A stretch of 64,000 bases of DNA from a bacterium (lineage in GTDB: Bacteria; Planctomycetota; Planctomycetia; Kolteriales; Kolteriaceae), in the NCBI GenBank assembly GCA_019753235.1, contig JAIELF010000025.1, positions 1 through 64,000 on the forward strand. The letters run 5' to 3'. The stretch's first letter is position 1; every line of letters starts with the position of its first letter. The notes beneath the pieces are model-generated. The model searched no databases and was not told where the DNA came from. It was given only the letters and a program-made list of their open reading frames with translations. Shown piece by piece: positions 1 to 7,826 of this stretch. The position numbers and the translations under genes are program-made.

Positions 1-36
1 GGCAACTCCACCCACAATGACAATTTTGCGGCTCAT
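1..36 (-). CDS. 5' end of a probable FAD/NAD(P)-dependent oxidoreductase (partial)
   Basis: Only the first 12 codons lie in the window (MSRKIVIVGGVA). The run of hydrophobic residues followed by GG-A is the beginning of a Rossmann dinucleotide-binding fold, and this exact style of N-terminus is common in CoA-disulfide-reductase-like pyridine nucleotide-disulfide oxidoreductases. The ATG overlaps the TGA stop of the upstream DUF455 gene (ATGA), so the two are probably translationally coupled. The specific enzyme cannot be decided from so few residues. Confidence 0.55.
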   Translation of the reverse strand, partial: MSRKIVIVGGVA

Positions 37-866
37 GGATCGGGAACCTTTCCTTCAAGAGTGTTTCGCGAACGACGTGGGATCGCTTTAGCTTGCCGAA
101 TGCTTTCAATGAATTCGAGGGACATGCCCGCTTGTTCGCGCGCGGTCCGCTGAAAAACCTTTCCCTTGGAAGCATAAGGCGTCAGCGGCCAGCGAAGATG
201 AGCGACGTATGCTTCCCAATCGGAAAGATGATCGGGCTTGAAGACGCGAAACCAGCGCAGACCGAAAGCAACGTGCTCGATCTCATCTGCGTGAATCACC
301 TTCATCACGTCTCTACTCTTGGCATCGCCTGCTTGGTCGAAGAGCCGAGCAAATTGCAAACTGTGATCGAGATTACCCCCTTCGAAAGTCAATGGTAAAC
401 AAGCCAAGTAGTCCAGAAGCGACTCTGACGCTTGGGTTCGAAGCCAAACATGACCGTTCACGGGGATCGATCCAAACGGCACGCCGTGCGACTGGGCTCG
501 GCGAAGGTGCATGCGCGTGTGGCGTTGTTCGTCGAGCATGATCGGAACGAGTTGTTGCCTGAAATCAGTCGGGGCATCGGGAAACGCCAGGAGTGTCCAT
601 GCCATGATCTCGAGTGCTTGCAACTCGTGATTGGCCATGATGTGATGGGCGACGCCCCGCGTGCGAACCTGACCGAACTCGGTCGTCTTGGGCATCTTCG
701 CTCCCGAATGTGATCCAACAAAGCGAAGAGCATCTTCTCTTTCCGGAGACGAGACCCGTGTCGGTAACCCGGGTCGCTGATCCGTAAGGACACCGGCGGG
801 AGGCGCAAGCTTGCTCTCAAGATCCGGAGAGAACAAGATTCGCTCGGCAAACTCTCTGACTTCCAT
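33..866 (-). CDS. DUF455 family ferritin-like protein
   Basis: This is a 277-residue protein matching the size and motif pattern of the DUF455 family, which has a ferritin-like four-helix fold and is often compared with the di-iron tRNA hydroxylase MiaE. Candidate metal ligands are spread over the helices: E81 in NHELQALE, E113 and H116 in DEQRH, E162 in FEGGN, and E195/E197 with H198 in DEIEHV. The last is the family's hallmark ExxH-type motif. No signal peptide is visible, so it should be cytoplasmic. The substrate is unknown. Its stop overlaps the start of the following oxidoreductase gene, suggesting a redox partner (inference). Confidence 0.8.
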   Translation of the reverse strand: MEVREFAERILFSPDLESKLAPPAGVLTDQRPGLPTRVSSPEREDALRFVGSHSGAKMPKTTEFGQVRTRGVAHHIMANHELQALEIMAWTLLAFPDAPTDFRQQLVPIMLDEQRHTRMHLRRAQSHGVPFGSIPVNGHVWLRTQASESLLDYLACLPLTFEGGNLDHSLQFARLFDQAGDAKSRDVMKVIHADEIEHVAFGLRWFRVFKPDHLSDWEAYVAHLRWPLTPYASKGKVFQRTAREQAGMSLEFIESIRQAKAIPRRSRNTLEGKVPDP

Positions 867-1052
867 GGTTCTGAAACCGAAACGCTCCCCGCGAATCTCT
901 CGCCGGCCGACGGCGGAACTGCTGCCCGTGAAAGACCCTCACCGATCCCCCTCGAAGAGTGAGTCTATCGATCGAGGAAGTCGCCTGCGAATAGGGATTG
1001 CCGACGAGGCGATCTGTCGCACCCAACGATCGATAGGCAACGCAAGAAACAG

Positions 1053-1090
1053 GATCGGCCGACTCCCCTGCGATAGGGAGGCCGGCCGAT
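1053..1090 (-). terminator. Hairpin downstream of the PEP-CTERM gene
   Basis: The arms ATCGGCCG-A-CTCCC and GGGAG-GC-CGGCCGAT pair with a small bulge. The hairpin lies about 50 bases after the stop at 1142 in the direction of transcription. The trailing T-run is weak, so termination is only plausible. Confidence 0.35.
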
Positions 1091-1141
1091 GACATCTTTT
1101 GTTCCGCTGGCCTTGAATCTGATCAAATCAGCGGGATGGTA

Positions 1142-1924
1142 TTAGCCTTCGATGGAGCGACGACGGGTTCGGTAACCGCCGGCGACCAACGTCAACAGAC
1201 CCATACCAGCCAGGACCATCGAGGAAGCCTCGGGAATCACTTGGACGATATAGTCTTGCTGCGTCGGGCTGGTTAAAGCCACCAGATTGGCCAAAGGACC
1301 ATCGTAGCTCAGCGACAGGTTGGCGATGTAGATTTGTGCAATGGCTGGAACGTTGAAGTTGATGAACGCGATATCACCCGGAGTCAGGAAGCCAGCCCCT
1401 TCGATCGTGAAGTTGCCACTACTGATGTCGAGCGACGACAAGCTCACACCATCAAAGTCCGAAAGAATCTCATAAAGCGTGCCTGAGAAGGCAATGCAAG
1501 CAGCGATCTGGAGATCGCTATACGGACCCGCACTCTCCCAGGTCGGATCGTAAAAGAGCGACCAAAGCTGACGAACCAAGTTCGCCTTGGCAACCGTCAC
1601 CGCCCCAATCGCCGGAATCACCGGATCATTCGCCGTCGTCAAATCCCCAACGTTGTACGTCGAAAAGATGCCCGAGAAGTTCTGCGTCAACTCGATGCAG
1701 AATCCAAATTCAGGATTCGTTAGTACTGACGCCAGAGCGCCCACCGGGTTCTGCGTACCGAGCCGAAACAGGCCCGACGTTCCACTTTCCACTTCGCTTC
1801 CAAGGAACGTGTACGCCAGAACACCCGAAGCTTGAAAATCTTGAACGGCAACTTCAATCGTCGCCGCCGAAACCGAAGTCACCGAGAGGGCCAGAACCAA
1901 GCCTGGCAGGAAATATCGAAACAT
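1142..1924 (-). CDS. PEP-CTERM sorting domain protein
   Basis: This is a secreted protein of 260 residues. The chosen ATG (1924) is preceded by GGAG about 8 bases upstream and is followed directly by a signal peptide (MFRYFLPGLVLALSVTSVSAA); longer in-frame starts would bury that signal. The C-terminus, from about residue 229, has the tripartite sorting signal: a PEP-like VIPEAS, a hydrophobic segment of about 15 residues and a basic tail RTRRR. In this family exosortase recognises the signal and the protein is exported to the surface or matrix. The central region is serine/threonine/leucine-rich with no enzyme motif I recognise. It appears monocistronic. Confidence 0.85.
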   Translation of the reverse strand: MFRYFLPGLVLALSVTSVSAATIEVAVQDFQASGVLAYTFLGSEVESGTSGLFRLGTQNPVGALASVLTNPEFGFCIELTQNFSGIFSTYNVGDLTTANDPVIPAIGAVTVAKANLVRQLWSLFYDPTWESAGPYSDLQIAACIAFSGTLYEILSDFDGVSLSSLDISSGNFTIEGAGFLTPGDIAFINFNVPAIAQIYIANLSLSYDGPLANLVALTSPTQQDYIVQVIPEASSMVLAGMGLLTLVAGGYRTRRRSIEG

Positions 1925-2264
1925 GGACTTACTCCATCCCAGTTGGGAAAAGACGGTTGGATGCTGGACGGAATTAAACACACACCGTGGGGAGAGAACG
2001 TCGCAGGTGGTGATCGTGCCCGCAATCACCCAAGCTGCACGCTACGCCCGTCGTGGGAATAGCACGTCCTCGAAATCGGCGGCTCTCAGCATTGCCAAAC
2101 CACTCGGACCATTTCAGTCTAAATGAAGTCTGACGCATAGCGAGAGATCAGCATTATGCGAAGGATATGACGGGTATGCAACTGCTATTGTCGAAAGCCT
2201 TCAGATTGAGACGGATCGCAACGCCCTCGGGCACCGAGCGTCACCCTATCCCTCAAGAGCCCTA
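1925..2264. other. Intergenic region upstream of the PEP-CTERM gene
   Basis: No gene is seen here. It holds the promoter region of the leftward PEP-CTERM gene and the tail of the VOC gene. A 6-base dyad (CGCATA at 2134-2139 with TATGCG at 2155-2160) overlaps a CATAAT hexamer reading leftward, a weak candidate -10 element. Nothing else stands out. Confidence 0.4.
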
Positions 2265-2591
2265 TTAAACCGACGCCGCATCCAGGATCTCGACGGCATT
2301 GCCTGCGCAGTCGGGGACATAGGTCGACCGCGTTCCATCCCGATGCGTTTTGAGCGGGCCGAACTTTTCGGCTTGGGGGTGTGTGAACCCCAGGTGAGGA
2401 GGATGCTGCTCAGGCAAGACCAGCGCCAGATGAATGTTCGAAAAGGTCAGCATCGCCCAAGTGGCGTCCTGGTACGTGACTTCGCAACGGAAAGTCTTCG
2501 TGTACCAATCGACCGCTTCGCCGATATCCTTCACGGAAATCGCGACGTGGTGAATCGCATCCAAAGACCCGTTTGCTACCGACGCGTTCAT
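2265..2591 (-). CDS. VOC superfamily (glyoxalase/bleomycin-resistance fold) protein
   Basis: This is a 108-residue single-domain protein with the vicinal oxygen chelate layout. It opens with an IHHVAISVKDIGEAVDWYTKTF strand-helix unit whose His is the first metal-ligand position, and ends with CAGNAVEIL, where the Glu is the usual last ligand. I chose the ATG at 2591, preceded by a purine-rich AAAGGGGGCGAG stretch, over an upstream GTG at 2609. VOC enzymes act on small molecules such as methylglyoxal adducts or methylmalonyl-CoA; the substrate here cannot be read. It stands alone between a PEP-CTERM gene and a regulator, all leftward. Confidence 0.8.
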   Translation of the reverse strand: MNASVANGSLDAIHHVAISVKDIGEAVDWYTKTFRCEVTYQDATWAMLTFSNIHLALVLPEQHPPHLGFTHPQAEKFGPLKTHRDGTRSTYVPDCAGNAVEILDAASV

Positions 2592-2740
2592 CTCGCCCCC
2601 TTTCGACACCGAACATGACGACTCGTTTGATGACGTCCTATTCTATGGACCAGCGTCAAGGAGGGACGGAATGATGGAAAGAGGAATCTGTCGAACCGCA
2701 TTCTAAACCGCCGACGTTGAAACCTCGCTCCATCGCTGAA

Positions 2741-3649
2741 TCAGTTCGCGGATCCGTCCAAAGTCGGTCTACCGCGACGAGGAATCTTCGGAGCCGGGTG
2801 CATCGCCTGAGCAAGAGCAGCCACATGCTCCATGCGATCGGCGTAAGTCGTATACGACATCAATCGACGCTGTTGTTCACTCAGCCCCGGACCGTGCAGC
2901 ACCACGCATACTCCCCGCGACATAGCTTCTCGACTGACTCGATTGAAGGAATCAATGGCCGAATCATCGACCAACGGTTTCGAGAAACTGAACCAAAGCA
3001 ACCTCGGCCGAAGTTCCGCAAGTGCTGCCCCAAAAGATTCGAGCGGCGTATTCGGCCCGAGATTCACCGGATCCCAGCCGGCATCAAGCAAAACAAGCTG
3101 GATGAGAAGACTCTGAAGCGGATCATGATCACTCGGTCCCGCCCCACCGACGGCCAGCGGACACTGCTGAGTCGCTCGCAGCTCTAGAACGCTCTTCAAT
3201 TCGTAAAGCGAACCTTTGCATTCCTGCAGCGCCTGTTGATACCGAAAACTCCGCTCCGGCGACCCGGGTACCACCAATCGTTGAATGGCCGGCAGGATGA
3301 TGTCATCAAAGAGGCAATTGATCGCGAGGCCCGTTTGGTATGCACCCATCACCACCGAGCGAAGCGCATTCCCGTCCGCGTTATCGAGAGCTTTACACGC
3401 AAGCGTCTTAAGATCCTCTTGCTCTTTGGGGACATCCAAACCGCCGAGCACTTCGAGCCGACTGACATCCAAGTTCGGCAAGCGACCCGCTCGGCCAAGA
3501 CGAACAACATCTGAAAGGAGTAACTTCCGATGGCCCCCCGCCGTCTTATGGGCCGGTAAGATGCCATCGTCCACCCAGCGCTTCACCGTGCTGACACTGA
3601 CGCCTAAAGCCTTCGAGGCCTCCGCCGTGCTCAGATAACGTTGATCCAT
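2741..3649 (-). CDS. Excisionase/MerR-type HTH regulator with degenerate cobalamin-binding-like domain
   Basis: This is a 302-residue cytoplasmic regulator. Residues 5-50 form an excisionase/MerR-like winged helix (ALGVSVSTVKRWVDDG, then TAGGHRK). Residues about 75-160 are helical like the cap of CarH/LitR-type B12 photoreceptors. Residues about 163-290 resemble the Rossmann B12 domain (GWDPVNLGPNTP, then RPRLLWFS). The B12-defining motif (D/E)xHxxG is poor, reading SDHDPL around H175, and the cap motif Wx9EH is not visible, so cofactor binding is uncertain. It is divergent from the methyltransferase gene at 3829, with a dyad between them, suggesting control of that gene and/or itself. Confidence 0.75.
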   Translation of the reverse strand: MDQRYLSTAEASKALGVSVSTVKRWVDDGILPAHKTAGGHRKLLLSDVVRLGRAGRLPNLDVSRLEVLGGLDVPKEQEDLKTLACKALDNADGNALRSVVMGAYQTGLAINCLFDDIILPAIQRLVVPGSPERSFRYQQALQECKGSLYELKSVLELRATQQCPLAVGGAGPSDHDPLQSLLIQLVLLDAGWDPVNLGPNTPLESFGAALAELRPRLLWFSFSKPLVDDSAIDSFNRVSREAMSRGVCVVLHGPGLSEQQRRLMSYTTYADRMEHVAALAQAMHPAPKIPRRGRPTLDGSAN

Positions 3650-3771
3650 GACTTACTACTCGTTATGTGCCCACCGTGACCGCGCATCCATACTCACGGC
3701 AATCTCTCTCATCGAACTCTAGGCGGACCAGCCCCGTCTCGGGAGGATTCCGGGCCTCTTTTCCTTACAGT

Positions 3772-3793
3772 TTTGAAATAATCTGTTTTCAAA
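3772..3793. promoter_or_regulatory. Inverted repeat in the divergent regulator/methyltransferase promoter region
   Basis: TTTGAAA (3772-3778) and TTTCAAA (3787-3793) are perfect 7-base arms separated by 8 bases. They sit between the HTH regulator start (3649) and the methyltransferase start (3829) in locally AT-rich DNA. This is a candidate operator; the binding protein is inferred only from position. Confidence 0.4.
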
Positions 3794-3828
3794 GTGAGCG
3801 ACACCTGGCTTTTCGTATAGGCATTCTG

Positions 3829-4482
3829 ATGGCAAAAAAGAAACAACCATTTCGGTCGGCCCTCCGCTTCGATTTTCTCACAGCGCATTACGATTCGATT
3901 CTTGACTGGACGATGCGAGACATTCGCTTCAAAACGGAACTCGTTCGCCGAGCCGACATACAAGCGGGGCACCGAGTTCTTGATTTTGGGTGTGGGACGG
4001 GAACGCTGTCGAGGCTCGTAAAAAAGACGCATCCGCAGGCGACGGTTTTGGGACTTGATGTTGACCCAGCGATTCTGCGCCAGGCCCGAGAAAAAGGGGA
4101 TCAAGCGAATCTCGCCATCGATTGGCTTGAGGGAACGATCGAGGATCATCGCGATCGACTCGGGAATATCGACCGGATTGTTTCGAGCTTGGTTTTTCAT
4201 CACTTATTGGATGATGAAAAGCGAATCATCAGTTCTCAAATGAGGTCGCTACTCGCTCCCGCGGGGGAGGTCCATCTTTGCGATTTCACCGCGCCCGCCA
4301 ACCAACTCCAAGCCGCTCTTTTTCTGAGTGTCCGATTGCTTGATGGTTGGGACCGAACGTCGGCAAATGCTCGGGGCCGACTGGCAGAGATTTTTCGAGA
4401 GTCGGGTTTCGAGTTCGCTCAGACCGAATCGCCGCAATCGACATGGGCAGGAACGATCGCTTTCACCGTCGCGAGGATTTAA
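3829..4482 (+). CDS. Class I SAM-dependent methyltransferase
   Basis: This is a 217-residue protein with a full class I methyltransferase core. Motif I is VLDFGCGTG (residues 50-58), the acidic residue after strand 2 is in GLDVDP (75-80), and a post-motif segment RIVSSLVFHHL (116-126) precedes LLAPAGEVHLCDF. The pattern resembles small-molecule methyltransferases of the UbiE/Methyltransf_11 type. I start at ATG 3829, where MAKKKQ begins, because the upstream extension is low-complexity and overlaps the promoter region. The substrate is unknown. Its divergent neighbour is the B12-fold-like regulator. A hairpin begins at the stop codon. Confidence 0.85.
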   Translation: MAKKKQPFRSALRFDFLTAHYDSILDWTMRDIRFKTELVRRADIQAGHRVLDFGCGTGTLSRLVKKTHPQATVLGLDVDPAILRQAREKGDQANLAIDWLEGTIEDHRDRLGNIDRIVSSLVFHHLLDDEKRIISSQMRSLLAPAGEVHLCDFTAPANQLQAALFLSVRLLDGWDRTSANARGRLAEIFRESGFEFAQTESPQSTWAGTIAFTVARI

Positions 4483-4516
4483 GGGGCCGAGATTCGACAG
4501 GCGAGGTAGGCCCCTT
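4481..4516 (+). terminator. Hairpin at the end of the methyltransferase gene
   Basis: AAGGGGCC (4481-4488) pairs perfectly with GGCCCCTT (4509-4516) across a 20-base loop, beginning within the stop codon. There is no long T-run, so it could act only as a weak terminator or 3' stabiliser. Confidence 0.35.
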
Positions 4517-4555
4517 GGCCGAATCGTCGTCGGCATTCCCGGAGCGGAGATAAAC

Positions 4556-4721
4556 TAGGCTCTGTCTGAAAAGTCCGATCTGGCGTCGGTCGGCTGCATC
4601 GTCCCATCTCATCGTCTGCCTCCATCGACGATTCACTTTCGAAATCGCCTGCTTCGGCCTCCTTGATCTGGGACGATTCGCTCGACCTTGGGCCGACGAG
4701 CGACTTTTCAGACAGAGCCTA
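4556..4721. mobile_element. MITE-like element with 20-bp terminal inverted repeats
   Basis: The perfect inverted repeats TAGGCTCTGTCTGAAAAGTC (4556-4575) and its complement (4702-4721) bound a 166-bp element. Reading the outer TA as target duplication leaves 18-bp repeats, as expected for IS630/Tc1-mariner or IS427-like transposition. The interior has no gene and has subterminal complementary blocks (ATCGTCCCA near 4604 and TGGGACGAT near 4670), so one strand could fold into a long imperfect hairpin. It lies in the gap before the threonine dehydratase-like gene and contributes to its upstream DNA. The transposase is not in the window. Confidence 0.8.
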
Positions 4722-4816
4722 ACCCTTCGAGCGGTAGAAAGACCGCATGCGTATAAGACAGGGCGGCCTCGATGGAGCCCGTTGTTCAGGGTTGTCCCCG
4801 GCGCGAGGGAACAAGT

Positions 4817-5794
4817 ATGTCTTTTGAATTGCCTCCTTGGAAAATCATCGAAGAAGCGCACGAGCGGATTCGACCCTACATTCACCGAACGCCGATCCTC
4901 ACTTGCCAGGCGATCAACGACCGTGTCGGGAGCGAGGTCTTTTTCAAATGCGACAATCTTCAAAAGGTAGGAGCCTTCAAAATTCGAGGGGCGACCAACG
5001 CCGTGATGAAGCTTTCGCCGGAGATTGCCGCTCGTGGCGTGGTGACCCATTCGTCAGGCAACCACGCGCAAGCGCTCTCGCTTGCGGCACGATGGCGCGG
5101 GATCCCTGCCTACATCGTCATGCCCGAGGATGCCCCGCGGGTAAAGAAGGAAGCGGTGGCCGAGTACGGCGGCAAGATCACCTATTGCCGACCGACCGTG
5201 GCGGACCGACAAATCACGGCCGACCGAGTTCAAATGGAGACTGGCGCGACCTTCATCCACCCTTACGACAACGATGATGTCATTGCCGGCCAGGGAACCG
5301 CCGCCAAGGAGTTTCTCGAAGATCAGCCTGACTTAGATGTGCTTTTGGCGCCGGTGGGAGGAGGAGGACTTTTGGCCGGGACACTTCTGGCCGCCAAGGG
5401 AATGAAGCCATCCATCCAGGTCTTTGCCATGGAGCCGGCGCGCGTCGATGATGCAAAGCGAAGTTTAGCCGCTGGCCGAATCCTAGAAAACGAGTCGACC
5501 CAAACGATCGCCGATGGACTCAAAACCAATCTCGGCGAGAGGACGTTCCCCATCATCGCGAAACTGGTCGACGACGTGATCACCGTACCTGAAGAGGACA
5601 TTCTCCCGGCCATGCGATTTGTCTTCGAGCGGATGAAAATCGTCATCGAGCCTTCGTCCGCGGTCCCCGTCGCGCCGCTTCTCACCGGCGAGCTTCGCTT
5701 CCCAGGGAAGAGGATCGGCGTTCACCTTTGTGGCGGGAACATCGACATCTCGGCCATCGATTGGGGAAGCATTCCGCCCATGCGATCCTGCTGA
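4817..5794 (+). CDS. Threonine dehydratase / serine racemase family PLP enzyme
   Basis: This is a 325-residue fold-type II PLP enzyme. K55 in GAFKIRGA is the Schiff-base lysine, SSGNHAQ (79-85) binds the substrate carboxylate, VGGGGLLAG (180-188) is the phosphate-binding glycine loop, and CGGNID lies near the C-terminus. There is only the catalytic domain and no ACT regulatory domain. That fits catabolic threonine dehydratase or serine racemase rather than biosynthetic IlvA. The start at 4817 has GAGGGA upstream and matches the family N-terminus. It converts threonine to 2-oxobutanoate or isomerises/dehydrates serine; sequence alone does not separate these. The MITE lies just upstream. Confidence 0.88.
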   Translation: MSFELPPWKIIEEAHERIRPYIHRTPILTCQAINDRVGSEVFFKCDNLQKVGAFKIRGATNAVMKLSPEIAARGVVTHSSGNHAQALSLAARWRGIPAYIVMPEDAPRVKKEAVAEYGGKITYCRPTVADRQITADRVQMETGATFIHPYDNDDVIAGQGTAAKEFLEDQPDLDVLLAPVGGGGLLAGTLLAAKGMKPSIQVFAMEPARVDDAKRSLAAGRILENESTQTIADGLKTNLGERTFPIIAKLVDDVITVPEEDILPAMRFVFERMKIVIEPSSAVPVAPLLTGELRFPGKRIGVHLCGGNIDISAIDWGSIPPMRSC

Positions 5795-5815
5795 TCTGTA
5801 GGTGGGAGCAAAACT

Positions 5816-6295
5816 CTAATAAACGGGCGAAGAAGCGGCGTCGATCAGCGTCAGACGCGGGAGTCGAGCAGTGGCGATCTCTCGATGATCCCTCATACCG
5901 ATCGTCGAAAGCGTCGACGTATGAAGCCAATGAAAGCCGCCACTCTCGCGCGACGCGCGAAGCCCGAATGAAACCGTACCGTCAGAGTTGCCCTGACGGT
6001 CGATGACCTCGAACAGAAAAGGGGTTCGAGGAATCAAACGTACTTGCTCCGAATACTTCGGGCGAAGAAGTTTCAGCTCTCCCTCTTCTCCCCAGGTGAC
6101 GAGAACTTCGTCGCCGCCCGAAACGCGATACCAACCCAGCTTCGGACCTAAGTGCTCGATGGAGACGGTTCGGTTGTCACGAACTCCCTGACCAGGCTCG
6201 GCCAAGCAACAGGATCGACAGGCAAAGTCTTCCGGGATGAACATGATTCCCATGCCAAAAACCGCGATGGCTATCAAGTGTCGAAAACAATCCAT
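5816..6295 (-). CDS. Hypothetical secreted protein
   Basis: This is a 159-residue protein with a short N-terminal hydrophobic segment (residues 6-20) followed by a cysteine cluster ACRSCC, suggesting export. A lipobox is not clean. The remainder looks beta-rich (YRVSGGDEVLVTWGEEGEL), with no catalytic motif that I recognise. It is convergent with the threonine dehydratase-like gene, leaving only about 20 bases between stop codons, so the 3' ends may share termination. The function is unknown. The coding call rests on length, a plausible signal peptide and compact fit between neighbours. Confidence 0.55.
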   Translation of the reverse strand: MDCFRHLIAIAVFGMGIMFIPEDFACRSCCLAEPGQGVRDNRTVSIEHLGPKLGWYRVSGGDEVLVTWGEEGELKLLRPKYSEQVRLIPRTPFLFEVIDRQGNSDGTVSFGLRASRESGGFHWLHTSTLSTIGMRDHREIATARLPRLTLIDAASSPVY

Positions 6296-6487
6296 TCGCT
6301 TGACTCCTGCGTGAGCAGATCAAAAGAACGAGGGCACGTTCCTAGGTAGGGTTCGCGGCGGGCGGAACTATATTGGCAAAGCGGTGAACTCTCGGACATA
6401 TCAAGACTAGTCGAAACAGGTCGGTTGAAGAGGAAGAGTTCGGGAAAATTCTGAGAAGACCGACTTTTCGGCTTGTTTCCGGACCAA

Positions 6488-6525
6488 TAAAAAAGTCCTA
6501 AACAATTGCAATAAAATGTCTTAGG
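6488..6525 (-). terminator. Rho-independent terminator of the sugar isomerase gene
   Basis: Reading leftward, CCTAA-g-ACA pairs with TGT-TTAGG (6525 to 6497), with a palindromic ATTGCAAT in the loop, and is followed by ACTTTTTT. It lies about 30 bases after the stop at 6555. The stem plus T-run is a good intrinsic terminator. Confidence 0.7.
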
Positions 6526-6554
6526 GAGAATGCGCTCTCATTGCTGAGCGTGGA

Positions 6555-7727
6555 TCAGGCCTTTAACGTTTCATCGTGCCTGCTTGTCGACGGGGGAAGA
6601 TCGCATGCTCGCAAGTAGCCCAGGGCTGCCCGAGCGCCGGCATGCTTCTCGGCATCGTTATCTTCCCACTCGATATTGATCGCGCCGGAGAATCCAGCCC
6701 GATTGAGTTCGACGAGGCACTCTTCGATGTCGACCGCATCACGTCGGCTGCCGGCGGTGACGAAGTTCCAGCCGTTCTCTTTGTGTCCCATGGGGCGATG
6801 TCCCCCGAGTCGGCCGGCTCGGCAATAGCCATCAATTACTTGAACTCCTTTGATGTGGGCCGAGTGAATGTACTCGCCGTACTCGCGGATGAACGCCACC
6901 GGATCGACGTTCTGCCATTCCATATGAGAAGGGTCGAAGTTGAAGCCGACAACATCCTTGCCGTAACCCGATTTCTCTAGGAACCGAATGTATTCGCCCG
7001 CGCTTTCCTGATCCCCCATCGCTCGCTCGGAAGGATGGCATTCGAGATCAAAGGTCACGCCGTACCTTCGGCATGCATCGAAGACCGGAGCGAACCGCTC
7101 GACGAGGAGTTCCAACGAAACGTCAAGCACTTCGGGAATGGGATGGCCGGCGATGCTCTTGGGACGAGGCGGAAACTCGAACCAATGGCTCCAGCAATGG
7201 GCCGGCGAACCTACAAAACCGGGGACCGCGACCACGCGGTTCTGATGCTTGCCCAGATAATGCGCCAGTCGAATCGATCGAATCAGATCGCGCGCTGCCT
7301 GCGCGTGAACCAGTTTGCCGACTTCGTCGGGAACGAAGTAGGGATTGGTGCGCGGCGGCTGATGGCCTGACTTTCGCCAAGCAGAATACGCTTCGACCGC
7401 TTCCCCACCAATGAACTGCAGAGTCTTTGCCGAAGGCTCGTCGCCGAGCGCTTGTCCTTGTAAGTGAGTCGCGACGGTGAAGATTTCTAAGCCTCGGCTC
7501 TTAGCCTTGGCGATGCGACTCTGGGCATATTTCTCGGCCCCCGCCTCGGTGTCACAGGCCGCCAAGTCGAGTTCCCAACTCGCTTCTTCCCAGCCATCGA
7601 ATCCGGTCGCCGCGATGAAATCGAGCCAAGCATCTTCGGGGACATCGCCGAACTGACCCCGCACGAGGCCGATCTGATGAAAAGAACTCTTTCCCGCGCG
7701 ATGTGTTGACGTCTGCTGGAAGCCCAT
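6555..7727 (-). CDS. Sugar phosphate isomerase/epimerase (xylose-isomerase-like TIM barrel)
   Basis: This is a 390-residue AP-endonuclease-2/xylose-isomerase-like TIM barrel. The divalent-metal ligand pattern is visible in order: Glu in FDLECHPSE, Asp/His in FNFDPSHMEW, His in HSAHIKGV and a final Glu in INIEWEDND. Such enzymes isomerise or epimerise sugars, inositols or keto acids, and planctomycetes carry many paralogues. No signal peptide is visible. It is transcribed leftward ahead of its own intrinsic terminator, and no operon partner is apparent. Specific substrate cannot be assigned. A second barrel of this superfamily is at 60752. Confidence 0.85.
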   Translation of the reverse strand: MGFQQTSTHRAGKSSFHQIGLVRGQFGDVPEDAWLDFIAATGFDGWEEASWELDLAACDTEAGAEKYAQSRIAKAKSRGLEIFTVATHLQGQALGDEPSAKTLQFIGGEAVEAYSAWRKSGHQPPRTNPYFVPDEVGKLVHAQAARDLIRSIRLAHYLGKHQNRVVAVPGFVGSPAHCWSHWFEFPPRPKSIAGHPIPEVLDVSLELLVERFAPVFDACRRYGVTFDLECHPSERAMGDQESAGEYIRFLEKSGYGKDVVGFNFDPSHMEWQNVDPVAFIREYGEYIHSAHIKGVQVIDGYCRAGRLGGHRPMGHKENGWNFVTAGSRRDAVDIEECLVELNRAGFSGAINIEWEDNDAEKHAGARAALGYLRACDLPPSTSRHDETLKA

Positions 7728-7826
7728 GACTCCCCTCCCCTCGACCTAAAAACTTGAACGCTGGACGACCCTATGAACCCTCGCGAGAGCAAAGCGACTC
7801 CGTGCGAGAGAAGCGGAGCTTTTCCG

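Noticed and set aside
4556-4721. MITE as a transcription terminator of the methyltransferase gene
   Set aside because: Terminal repeats are 127 bases apart and carry TA ends, and no T-run follows the stem; a closer hairpin lies at 4481-4516.
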